This document shows positions 40,934-48,634 of a stretch of DNA of 64,000 nucleotides, one piece after another. This DNA is from Streptomyces sp. Ru62 (GTDB lineage Bacteria; Actinomycetota; Actinomycetes; Streptomycetales; Streptomycetaceae). The position numbers and the translations under genes were made by a program. The notes beneath the pieces were generated by a model, which was not told where the DNA came from, ran no database searches, and saw only the letters and a list, made by a program, of their open reading frames with translations. The stretch's first letter is position 1, and each line of letters begins with the position of its first letter. Location: contig NZ_PQSU01000026.1 in the NCBI RefSeq assembly GCF_002920615.1, positions 1 to 64,000 of the forward strand, in the 5' to 3' direction.

Positions 40934-43077
40934 AGCGGCAGCACTCCGCGCGCCCCGGACTTCCGAAGCAGGCGTGCCGCGACCGCGAGCGTCCAGCCCG
41001 TCTCCGTGAAGTCGTCGACCAGCAGCACCGGACCGTTCGCCTCGGCGAGGGCCGACGCCAGGTCGGGCGGCACCGTGAACGCGCCGTCGAGGGCCTTCAG
41101 CCGCTGCGCGCTGTTGCTGCGGGGCGAGCGGGGCGCGTCCCCGGCGTGCTCCACCGACCCGAGTAGGGGAAGCCTGCCGACTTCAGCGATCCGGGCGCCC
41201 AGCGACTGGATCAGCAGGGGCCGGCTGCGCGAGGCCAGGGTGACGACGCCCACCGGCCGGGGCGGGGCGTCGGACGCACCGGAGGCCCAGCCGCCGGGAC
41301 CTCGGGCCCAGTCGGCCAGGACGTCCACCACAGCTCGCGCCACGTCGTCGGGCACCGTGGTGTCCGGTGTCTGGGGCGCGAGCAGCGGACGCAGGCGGTT
41401 TCCCCAGCCGATGTCCGACAGACGTCCCAGCGCCCGCCCGGGCGAGGCCTGTTCCCCCGCCGGGATGCGTCCCTTGAGGTCGATGCCGATGGCCGGCAGG
41501 CCGGTCGGCCACATGCGGCGGGGCTCCACTTCCACTCCGGCGCGGCCCAGGTCGCTGCGCGCGGCGTCGAGGGCCGCCGGGGTCAGACCCGAGGTGAAGC
41601 GCGGTCCGGCACAGTTGTCGCAGCGGCCACAGGGTTTGGCGCCCTCGTCGTCCAGTTGGCGCTGCAGGAACTCCATCCGGCACTCGGTGGTGGTCGCGTA
41701 CTCGCGCATCGCCTGCTGTTCGGCCGCCCGCTGCCGGGCCACCCACGCATAGCGGTCGGCGTCGTAGGACCACGGCTGCCCGGTCGCGATCCAGCCGCCC
41801 TTGACGCGGCGCACCGCCCCGTCCACGTCGAGGACCTTGAGCATGGTCTCCAGGCGTGAGCGCCGCAGCTCGACCAGGGGTTCCAGGGCGGGCAGCGACA
41901 GGGGTCCGTCCGCCCGGGCCAGGACGTCCAGGGTGCGTCGGACCAGATCCTCGGAGGGGAAGGCCAGCGAGGCGAAGTACTGCCAGATCGCCTCGTCCTC
42001 CTTGCCCGGCAGCAGCAGTACCTCCGCGTGGTCGACACCACGGCCGGCCCTGCCGACCTGCTGGTAGTAGGCGATGGGGGAGGAGGGCGAGCCGAGATGG
42101 ACCACGAAACCGAGATCCGGCTTGTCGAAGCCCATGCCGAGCGCGGAGGTGGCGACCAGGGCCTTGACGCGGTTGGCGAGCAGGTCGTCCTCGGCCTGTT
42201 GCCGTTCGGCGTTCTCCGTCTTGCCCGTGTACGAGGCCACGGCGTGCCCGCGCTGCCGCAGGAAGGCGGTGACCTCCTCGGCGGCGGCCACGGTGAGCGT
42301 GTAGACGATGCCGGAGCCCGGCAGGTCGTCCAGATGGTCGGCGAGCCACGCCATCCGGTGCGCGGCGTCCGGGAGCCGCAGCACGCCGAGGCTCAGACTC
42401 TCCCGGTCCAGCGGCCCGCGCAGGACCAAAGCGTCTGACGTGCCCCCCGTGCCGAGTTGCTCGGCGACGTCCGCGGTCACTCGCGCGTTGGCCGTGGCGG
42501 TGGTGGCCAGTACGGGGACCCCGGGCGGTAGGTCGGCGAGCATGGTGCGCAGCCGGCGGTAGTCGGGGCGGAAGTCGTGACCCCAGTCGGAGATGCAGTG
42601 GGCCTCGTCCACGACGAGCAGGCCGGTGGCCGCGGACAGCTTGGGCAGGACCTGATCACGGAAGTCCGGGTTGTTCAGTCGCTCCGGCGAGACCAGCAAC
42701 ACGTCCACGTCGCCCGCCGCGATCTCGGCCTGGACGGCCTCCCACTCCTCGGTGTTGGCGGAGTTGATGGTCCGGGCGTGGATACCGGCCCGGCCGGCGG
42801 CGTCCACCTGGTTCCGCATGAGCGCGAGCAGCGGCGAGACGATCACCGTGGGCCCGCTTCCTCTGGCCCGCAGTAGCGAGGTCGCCACGAAGTACACCGC
42901 GGACTTGCCCCATCCCGTGCGCTGTACGACCAGGGCCCGGCGCCGGTCCGCGACCAGTGCCTCGATCGCCCGCCACTGGTCCTCGCGCAGCCGGGCCGCG
43001 CCCGTGGCATCCCCGACGAGCCGGGCGAGGACGGCGTCCGCCTGCTCCCGGAGATCCGCGTTGCTCGTGTGCTCCAT
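40912..43077 (-). CDS. recQ: RecQ-family helicase with C-terminal phosphoribosyltransferase-like domain
   Basis: 721 residues from the ATG at 43077. Superfamily 2 motifs are visible: TGWGKSAVYF (Walker A), VVDEAHCISDWGHDFRPDYRRL (DEAH and RecQ motif), TATAN, and QQVGRAGRG (motif VI). Zinc-binding Cys residues occur in the CRMEFLQRQL and CGRCDNC segments. After about residue 500 comes a second module ending in PVLLVDDFTETGWTLAVAA, the signature of type I phosphoribosyltransferases. The open frame extends another 600 codons upstream but without motifs, so it is a shadow. It is divergent from a DUF4192 gene; its last codons are inside a tandem repeat. Confidence 0.92.
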   Translation of the reverse strand: MEHTSNADLREQADAVLARLVGDATGAARLREDQWRAIEALVADRRRALVVQRTGWGKSAVYFVATSLLRARGSGPTVIVSPLLALMRNQVDAAGRAGIHARTINSANTEEWEAVQAEIAAGDVDVLLVSPERLNNPDFRDQVLPKLSAATGLLVVDEAHCISDWGHDFRPDYRRLRTMLADLPPGVPVLATTATANARVTADVAEQLGTGGTSDALVLRGPLDRESLSLGVLRLPDAAHRMAWLADHLDDLPGSGIVYTLTVAAAEEVTAFLRQRGHAVASYTGKTENAERQQAEDDLLANRVKALVATSALGMGFDKPDLGFVVHLGSPSSPIAYYQQVGRAGRGVDHAEVLLLPGKEDEAIWQYFASLAFPSEDLVRRTLDVLARADGPLSLPALEPLVELRRSRLETMLKVLDVDGAVRRVKGGWIATGQPWSYDADRYAWVARQRAAEQQAMREYATTTECRMEFLQRQLDDEGAKPCGRCDNCAGPRFTSGLTPAALDAARSDLGRAGVEVEPRRMWPTGLPAIGIDLKGRIPAGEQASPGRALGRLSDIGWGNRLRPLLAPQTPDTTVPDDVARAVVDVLADWARGPGGWASGASDAPPRPVGVVTLASRSRPLLIQSLGARIAEVGRLPLLGSVEHAGDAPRSPRSNSAQRLKALDGAFTVPPDLASALAEANGPVLLVDDFTETGWTLAVAARLLRKSGARGVLPLVLAVQG

Positions 43078-43128
43078 GCGTCCATACAACAGGACGGGAC
43101 CGACAAACGGGCGGGCCCGAGCCGAGGC

Positions 43129-43137
43129 TGTGGACAA
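43129..43137 (-). promoter_or_regulatory. DnaA-box sequence 1
   Basis: TGTGGACAA, the reverse complement of TTGTCCACA, an exact match to the Streptomyces DnaA box as I recall it. It lies 52 bp upstream of the recQ start. Confidence 0.6.
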
Positions 43138-43169
43138 CGCGGGACGGCTTGTCGTGTCCCTGATTCGAC

Positions 43170-43178
43170 TTATCCACA
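43170..43178 (+). promoter_or_regulatory. DnaA-box sequence 2
   Basis: TTATCCACA, a perfect match to the general consensus TTATnCACA, in the opposite orientation to box 1 and 41 bp from it. Both lie in the 141-bp divergent promoter of recQ and the DUF4192 gene. Confidence 0.6.
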
Positions 43179-43218
43179 GGCTCAACCGGAATCCCAAGAT
43201 CCGCGAGATCGTCGGCGC

Positions 43219-44781
43219 ATGACGAATCACAGCGAAACCACCGGACCCTTCGAAAGCGACGACATCTCGGGACACGAACCGGCGGCAGCACCCGCGGACC
43301 ACGCCACGCAGGTCACGCTGCGCACCCCGGCCGAGCTGGCCGACGCCCTGCCCTACCTCCTCGGCTACCGCCCGGAGGACAGCATGGTGCTCGTCGCCCT
43401 TCACGACCACGCGGGCCGCCGGGGCAGGTTCGGCGGCCGGGCCCGGCTGGGCATCCCCGCGACCGAGGAGGACTGGGAGGCCGCCGCCCGGCAGCTGGCC
43501 CGCGGCCTGGTCACCGGCAGCGAGCGGCGCGGCGCCCGGCCCGAGCGGATGGTGGCCTACGTCTGTCAGGAACCGGGCCCGGGAGAGTCCGGCCGTGACG
43601 TCAAACGACGGCTGGAAAGGCTGGCCCACCTGATGCGGACCGAGTGCGGCAACCTCGACGTGCCGGTCATCGAAGCCCTGTGCATCTCCGACGGCCGCTT
43701 CTGGTCCTACTGCTGCCCGGTGCAGGGCTGCTGCCCCGAGGACGGCTCGCCGATGGGCCTTCCCGGCACGTCCGTGCTCGCCGCGGCGGCCACCTACGCC
43801 GGCATCCAGGTGCGCGGCACACTGCGGGAGCTGCGCGCCAGGTTGCAGCCGTGGGAGACCACCGCGGCGCTGCAACAGGAGATCGCCCTGGACGCGGCCG
43901 GCATGAGCCTGGTGCCCCGCCTCCTGGACGAGACGGCACGACAGGAGGTGGCGGCGGAGACCCTGGACCTGGCCGAGCGGATCATTCGCCGCTACGGCAC
44001 CGCGGCTCCGGTCTCCGGCACGCATCCGGCGGACGTGCGCGACGACAATCTCCTCGCGGACGACGAGGCGGCCACGCTGATCCTCGGGCTCCAGGACCGT
44101 ACGACCCGCGACAGGGCCGCCGCCTGGATGGAAGGAGACGAGGCCGGTCCGGCACTCCGGCTCTGGCGCGCCCTGGCCCGCCGCTGCGTCGGACCATACG
44201 GCGAGCACGCCGCCGCACCACTGACCCTCGCGGGCTGGGTCGCCTGGTCCATGGGGGATGAACTTGAGGCGAGGGAAGCACTGGCCATGGCCCTGGCCGC
44301 CGATCCCGACTACCTCTTCGCCCGCCTGTTGCACCAGGCCTGCAACGAAGGGCTCGACCCCGAGGCGGTCCGCCGCTGCCTGCGCACGGAGAGCGCACGG
44401 CGCACAACGCCGGGCTCCACGGAGCGAACGGACCCGGCACCGCGGACCGCACTCACCGAACCCGAGCAGACCCCGGCCCCGGCACCCGCACACGGCATCC
44501 AGGGAGACGACCCGAGCGCCGAGCCCGGCTCCCGGACGGGCAGGCAACGACGGCGCCGTTCGCGCAACGCCGACGGCGCCGACGGCCGTCAGACGGCTCG
44601 CGCGAAGGCAGGCCGACGCAGGCCCGCCGACACCCGCCCCGGGCGGTCCGCCACCGAGGCCTCCGGGCCCGTCACCCGCAGCCGTATCACCACGCGCACG
44701 CCTGCGGCGGGCCCAGACGACGCCACAACTGGTGGCGCCCGCCCGGACACAGGGCGTGCGCAGACCGAGGAGAACGGATGA
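43219..44781 (+). CDS. DUF4192 domain-containing protein
   Basis: 520 residues from the ATG at 43219. Residues 28-390 form the DUF4192 domain (VTLRTPAELADALPYLLGYRPEDSMVLVALHD, AYVCQEPGPGESG, ALCISDGRFWSYCC, GLPGTSVLAAAATYAG, GWVAWSMGDELEAREALAMALAADPDY). The domain is common in actinobacteria and has no established function that I know. The last ~120 residues are disordered, with basic RQRRRRSRN stretches that could contact nucleic acid. It is divergent from recQ across two DnaA-box sequences, which hints at a replication-linked role. Confidence 0.88.
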   Translation: MTNHSETTGPFESDDISGHEPAAAPADHATQVTLRTPAELADALPYLLGYRPEDSMVLVALHDHAGRRGRFGGRARLGIPATEEDWEAAARQLARGLVTGSERRGARPERMVAYVCQEPGPGESGRDVKRRLERLAHLMRTECGNLDVPVIEALCISDGRFWSYCCPVQGCCPEDGSPMGLPGTSVLAAAATYAGIQVRGTLRELRARLQPWETTAALQQEIALDAAGMSLVPRLLDETARQEVAAETLDLAERIIRRYGTAAPVSGTHPADVRDDNLLADDEAATLILGLQDRTTRDRAAAWMEGDEAGPALRLWRALARRCVGPYGEHAAAPLTLAGWVAWSMGDELEAREALAMALAADPDYLFARLLHQACNEGLDPEAVRRCLRTESARRTTPGSTERTDPAPRTALTEPEQTPAPAPAHGIQGDDPSAEPGSRTGRQRRRRSRNADGADGRQTARAKAGRRRPADTRPGRSATEASGPVTRSRITTRTPAAGPDDATTGGARPDTGRAQTEENG

Positions 44782-44914
44782 GCGTCGGCCGGTGTGCGCC
44801 CGGGCAGGTGCCGGCCCGCGCGGGAACGGCAGCCCGTCCACCGGGCCCGAGCGGAGCCATCTCCGGGCACCCCGAGAGCACACTCCCGGCGAAGCGCCGA
44901 GGCCGATCGGCTCT

Positions 44915-45200
44915 GGGTGCCCTGGCGGGGCTCCGGGCTGGTCGTGTCCCCTCTGGGTGCCTTGGCCCCCCGGCAGACCGGTCGCGGTCGCACCGGGTGC
45001 CTTGGCGGCCCCCGCGGGCTGGTCGCGTCGCCACCGGGTGCCTTGGCGGCTCGCTGCGGGTCGGTCGTGTCACCACCGGGTGCCCTGGCGGCCCCTGCGG
45101 ACCGGTCGCGTCACCGCCAGTTGCCCTGGCGCCCCAGCGGACCGGTCGCGTCACCACTAGTTGCCCTGACGGCCCCCTGCCGACCGGTCGGACCACCATT
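44915..45200. repeat. 40-42 bp tandem array, seven units
   Basis: Units begin at 44915, 44955, 44995, 45036, 45078, 45119 and 45159. The consensus is GGGTGCCTTGGCGGCCCC, then TGCGGACCGGTCGCGTCACCACC. The last two units have AGTTGCC in place of GGGTGCC. It occupies the 585-bp gap after the DUF4192 gene. An open frame runs through it into the next gene but has no protein-like features. Confidence 0.9.
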
Positions 45201-45366
45201 CGGTCGGCTTCGTCGGGCGAGCCGTGACCCGGACCAATCCCCTTCCGTTCACCTGAGTGGCGGAAAGCCCGGACCGGCCCAGCCGCCGCACCTCCCCTGT
45301 CCTCCGGGGCGACCCACCGGCCGCCCAGCACGTCCGAGGTACACCGAGCGCAGAAGAAGCCAGCCC

Positions 45367-47562
45367 ATGCACCAGCAGCCGACTCCGCCCTCCACAGCCG
45401 GCGAACGTCCGCCCCGGAGCAGGCCTGTGCCGTTCCTGACGGACGGCACAGGCCCCCGCGCACCGAAGGCAGCCGACTTTCGACCGACCTCCTGCGCGGA
45501 CGTCCGTCCCCTCGCCCCGTCCGTCCAGGGCAGCCCCTCGTCCGCCGCCACTTCCCGGCCCCACCGCCCCGCCGCGGCCGCGCCGCCCCGCACGCCTCCG
45601 GTCAGCCGCCCGGTGCCGGAAGTGCCACCCACACACACCGCGCTGATCTGTGTGGCCCTGCCCGGCCTCGCCATCTCCGGCGAGCCGGGGCAGTTGGCCG
45701 GCCGGGGACTGGACGGGTTCTACCGGGGCGGCAGGCGGCTGCTGTCCCGGTGCCAGCTCCGCGTGGCCGGCCGTGAACCGCTGCCGGTGCAGGCGCGGAT
45801 GACCGGAGCCGACACCGCCCGCTTCGTGGGGACGCTGCGCACTTCAGCGGCCGCCGGCCCTGACCCCGACATCGTCGTCGAACGGACACGTCACGCCGAC
45901 GGAACAGAAAGGATCACACTTCGCAGCGCGGCCCCACGTGCCCTGCGCCTCCCCGTCGAGGTCGCCCTCGCCACCGACCTGGCGGAGCTCGGCGCCATCG
46001 CCGCCGGGGCGGCAGGCCCCGAACTCCCGGCCAGCGTCCACGACTCGGGTCTGCGCTGGGCCAGGGCCGACGCCGCCGCCTGCGTCACCGCGGACCCGCC
46101 ACCGTCCGACGCCCTGGCGTCCGCCGGGCTGCTGCGCTGGGAGCTGGAACTGCCACCGGGCGGGACGGCAGCCGTGGAACTGCGGGTACGGCCCGAGGGC
46201 GCCGGCCCCCTGAGGTCCGCGGGACACGCCGCCACCAGTCCTCTGGCCCCCGCCCGTGCGGCCGGCGACGACCCCCGGGTGGGCCCCCTGTTGCACTCGG
46301 CGGTCGCCGACCTCCAGGCACTGCTCCTGCGCGATCCCGCACACCCCTCCGACACCTACCTCGCGGCAGGCGCCCCCTGGCGCTGTGGAATGGCGCCGGC
46401 CGAGGCGCTCGCTGCCGCCCGCATGACGCTGCCCCTGGGCACACGTCTCGCCGCGGGCACCTTGCGCACCCTGGCCCGTACGCAGCTCCCGGGTCCGGGT
46501 CCCCGGGCCGGCATGATCCCCGGCCCCCGACGCGACGCCGGCCCGCATCTCCCGCCGAGTTGCACCGCGACAGAGGCCACACTGCTCTTCCCCGTCCTGC
46601 TCGCAGAGGCCCGCCGCTGGGGGCTGCCCGATCAGGAGACGCAGGAACTGCTCCCCGCGGCCGAGCGCTGCCTGACCTGGCTGCGGACCACCGTCCGCGA
46701 CAGGACCTACCTCTCCGACCCACACCCCGCAGGACCGGCCCGCTGCGAGACCCAGGCCCACGCGCATCGCGCCGCCCTGCTCGGTGCCGAGCTTCTCGAC
46801 GCCTACGGCAGACCGGGCGCCCCGGAACTGCGCCAGTGGGCCCTGGCCCTGCGGTCGGCCTTCCGGGCCGACTTCTGGGTGGAGGACCGCGCTGGTGGAC
46901 GCCCGGCCATGGCCCTGACACAGGACGGCCGGCCCGTGCCCCACCTGGCCGCCACCACCGTCCACCTCCTCGACACCGGGCTGCTCGGCGCCGGCATGTT
47001 CGCCCCGGGCCTGCTCGACAAGGTGCACACCGCACACCTCGCCCGGCTGCTCGGCAGCCCCGCCATGGACGCGGGCTGGGGGCTGCGCGGCCTCGGTACC
47101 AACGAGGCGGGCCACAATCCGTTCGGCCACCGGACCGGAGCCGTGCGTGTCCAGGAGACGGCATTCGCGGTCGCCGGGCTGGCGGCGGCCGGGTACGAGA
47201 ACGAAGCGGCCGGACTGCTGAACGGGCTGCTGGAAGCGGCGGAACACTTCGGTCACCGCCTGCCCGAGATGTTCGCCGGCGAACAGCGCTCCGCCGGCAC
47301 CGCGCCCCTCCCGCACCCCGCCGCCTGCCGTCCGGCGGCCACCGCCGCGGCCTCCGTGGTCCTGCTGCTCACCGCCCTCGCAGGCATCCGTCCCGACGCC
47401 CCCGCCCGCACGGTCACCCTGCGCCCCGTCCGGAGCGCCCCGGTCGGCGAACTCGGACTCAGCGGCCTGCGCGTGGCGGGAGCCCCTTTCGCCGTACGGA
47501 TCAACCGACTGGGACTGGCCATGGTGGAGGAGGCGGCGGACGGCCTGCAACTGGGAGCGTGA
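45367..47562 (+). CDS. Glycogen-debranching-type protein
   Basis: 731 residues from the ATG at 45367. After a ~90-residue Pro-rich start, residues 95-280 match the N-terminal GDE domain (LAGRGLDGFYRGGRRLLSRCQL, then a beta-rich region). The C-terminal part is an (alpha/alpha)6-like barrel with AGAPWRCGMAPAEALAAARMTLPLG, WGLRGLGTNEAGHNPFGHRTGAVRVQE and GHRLPEMFAGE, as in amylo-alpha-1,6-glucosidase-like enzymes. It probably trims or debranches glycogen or a related glucan in the cytoplasm. The longer frame upstream runs through the tandem repeats and is rejected. Confidence 0.85.
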   Translation: MHQQPTPPSTAGERPPRSRPVPFLTDGTGPRAPKAADFRPTSCADVRPLAPSVQGSPSSAATSRPHRPAAAAPPRTPPVSRPVPEVPPTHTALICVALPGLAISGEPGQLAGRGLDGFYRGGRRLLSRCQLRVAGREPLPVQARMTGADTARFVGTLRTSAAAGPDPDIVVERTRHADGTERITLRSAAPRALRLPVEVALATDLAELGAIAAGAAGPELPASVHDSGLRWARADAAACVTADPPPSDALASAGLLRWELELPPGGTAAVELRVRPEGAGPLRSAGHAATSPLAPARAAGDDPRVGPLLHSAVADLQALLLRDPAHPSDTYLAAGAPWRCGMAPAEALAAARMTLPLGTRLAAGTLRTLARTQLPGPGPRAGMIPGPRRDAGPHLPPSCTATEATLLFPVLLAEARRWGLPDQETQELLPAAERCLTWLRTTVRDRTYLSDPHPAGPARCETQAHAHRAALLGAELLDAYGRPGAPELRQWALALRSAFRADFWVEDRAGGRPAMALTQDGRPVPHLAATTVHLLDTGLLGAGMFAPGLLDKVHTAHLARLLGSPAMDAGWGLRGLGTNEAGHNPFGHRTGAVRVQETAFAVAGLAAAGYENEAAGLLNGLLEAAEHFGHRLPEMFAGEQRSAGTAPLPHPAACRPAATAAASVVLLLTALAGIRPDAPARTVTLRPVRSAPVGELGLSGLRVAGAPFAVRINRLGLAMVEEAADGLQLGA

Positions 47563-47682
47563 CACCGCGGAACAGACGGTGACCTCGTGCGACAGCACTG
47601 GATCGACGAACGGGGAGCCGGTCCAGCGCCCCGTAACGGAGCGAAGCGGAATCACCACCGGTGCGACTGGCGAAGGGAGTGT

Positions 47683-47703
47683 TTATCGTCAGGGAGACGA
47701 CTA
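47683..47703. promoter_or_regulatory. Candidate NrtR-type operator
   Basis: TTATCGTC-AGGGA-GACGACTA is an imperfect inverted repeat (arms TCGTC/GACGA perfect), 11 bases before the NUDIX start. Actinobacterial NrtR sites have related half-sites. Autoregulation is inferred from position. Confidence 0.4.
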
Positions 47704-47713
47704 TGATCGCGAC

Positions 47714-48472
47714 ATGCCCTACGACCCGTCAGCCTTTCCGCCCTTCGCCGTCACCGTGGATCTGGTCGTGCTCACCGTGCGCCGCCATTCCCTCTGTGCG
47801 CTGGCGGTCCGCAGGGGCGAGCCGCCGTTCCAGGGGCGCTGGGCGCTGCCCGGGGGCTTCGTACGGGCCGACGAGGACCTGTCCCAGGCGGCAGCGCGCG
47901 AGCTGGCCGAGGAGACCGGGCTGTGCGCCCACGACCCCTCGGCCCCTGCCCAGGACAACGGAGCCCACCTGGAGCAGCTCGCCACCTACGGTGACCCCAA
48001 GCGGGACCCGCGCATGCGAGTGGTCAGCGTCGCGCATCTCGCGCTCGCGCCCGACCTGCCCGCGCCGCGCGCCGGCGGCGACGCCAGCAACGCGCGCTGG
48101 GCCCCGGTCGAGGAACTGCTCCAGCAGGGTGGCTATAGCCGCGACGGCGAACCCGTGGCACCACTCGCCTTCGACCACGCGCAGATCCTCGCCGACGGAG
48201 TGGAACGCGCCCGCTCCAAGATCGAGTACTCGTCGCTGGCCACCGCCTTCTGCCCGCCGGAGTTCACCGTCGGAGAGCTGCGCCGGGTGTACGAGGCGGT
48301 GTGGGGTGTGGCCCTCGACCCGCGCAACTTCCACCGCAAGGTCACCGGAACACCCGGCTTCCTCGTCCCCACAGGGGGTACGACCACGCGCCAGGGCGGC
48401 AGGCCGGCGCAACTCTTCCGGGCGGGCGGTGCCACCCTGCTCAACCCGCCGATGCTGCGCCCCGAGGTGTGA
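47714..48472 (+). CDS. NUDIX-domain protein with NrtR-like winged helix
   Basis: 252 residues from the ATG at 47714. The NUDIX box spans about residues 42-64 with GGFVRADEDLSQAAARELAEE. The C-terminal ~70 residues (CPPEFTVGELRRVYEAVWG, DPRNFHRKVTGTPGFLVPT) form the winged helix of NrtR-type regulators, which bind ADP-ribose and control NAD metabolism genes. Whether the hydrolase is active cannot be settled from sequence alone: the box keeps REL-EE. No nadABC genes are beside it; its targets may include itself through the dyad just upstream. Confidence 0.85.
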   Translation: MPYDPSAFPPFAVTVDLVVLTVRRHSLCALAVRRGEPPFQGRWALPGGFVRADEDLSQAAARELAEETGLCAHDPSAPAQDNGAHLEQLATYGDPKRDPRMRVVSVAHLALAPDLPAPRAGGDASNARWAPVEELLQQGGYSRDGEPVAPLAFDHAQILADGVERARSKIEYSSLATAFCPPEFTVGELRRVYEAVWGVALDPRNFHRKVTGTPGFLVPTGGTTTRQGGRPAQLFRAGGATLLNPPMLRPEV

Positions 48473-48634
48473 GACCGGGGCGGCAGGCCCGCCTGGACGA
48501 CCGGCGCACCGGCTGCCCGTACTGAGCCCCGAGTCCATCGAACGGCGGACAAGATCGGGGCTAGACCACGCGGCATGTTTTCGCAAGTCGCCTTATGCCG
48601 GAAAAACCAGACATATAGCGCTATCTTGCTGCAG

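Noticed and set aside
43129..43178. Replication origin
   Set aside because: Only two DnaA boxes are present, without the cluster, dnaA/dnaN neighbours or AT-rich unwinding region of oriC.
43078..44883. N-terminal extension of recQ by about 600 codons
   Set aside because: It runs antisense through the DUF4192 gene, has no motifs, and the ATG at 43077 gives a normal RecQ N-terminus.
44915..45200. CRISPR array
   Set aside because: Units are contiguous 40-42 bp tandem copies without unique spacers, and no cas genes are present.
44794..45366. N-terminal extension of the debranching protein through the 41-bp repeats
   Set aside because: The translated repeat is low-complexity Pro/Ala/Gly/Arg with no domain character. 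The ATG at 45367 gives a sensible start.
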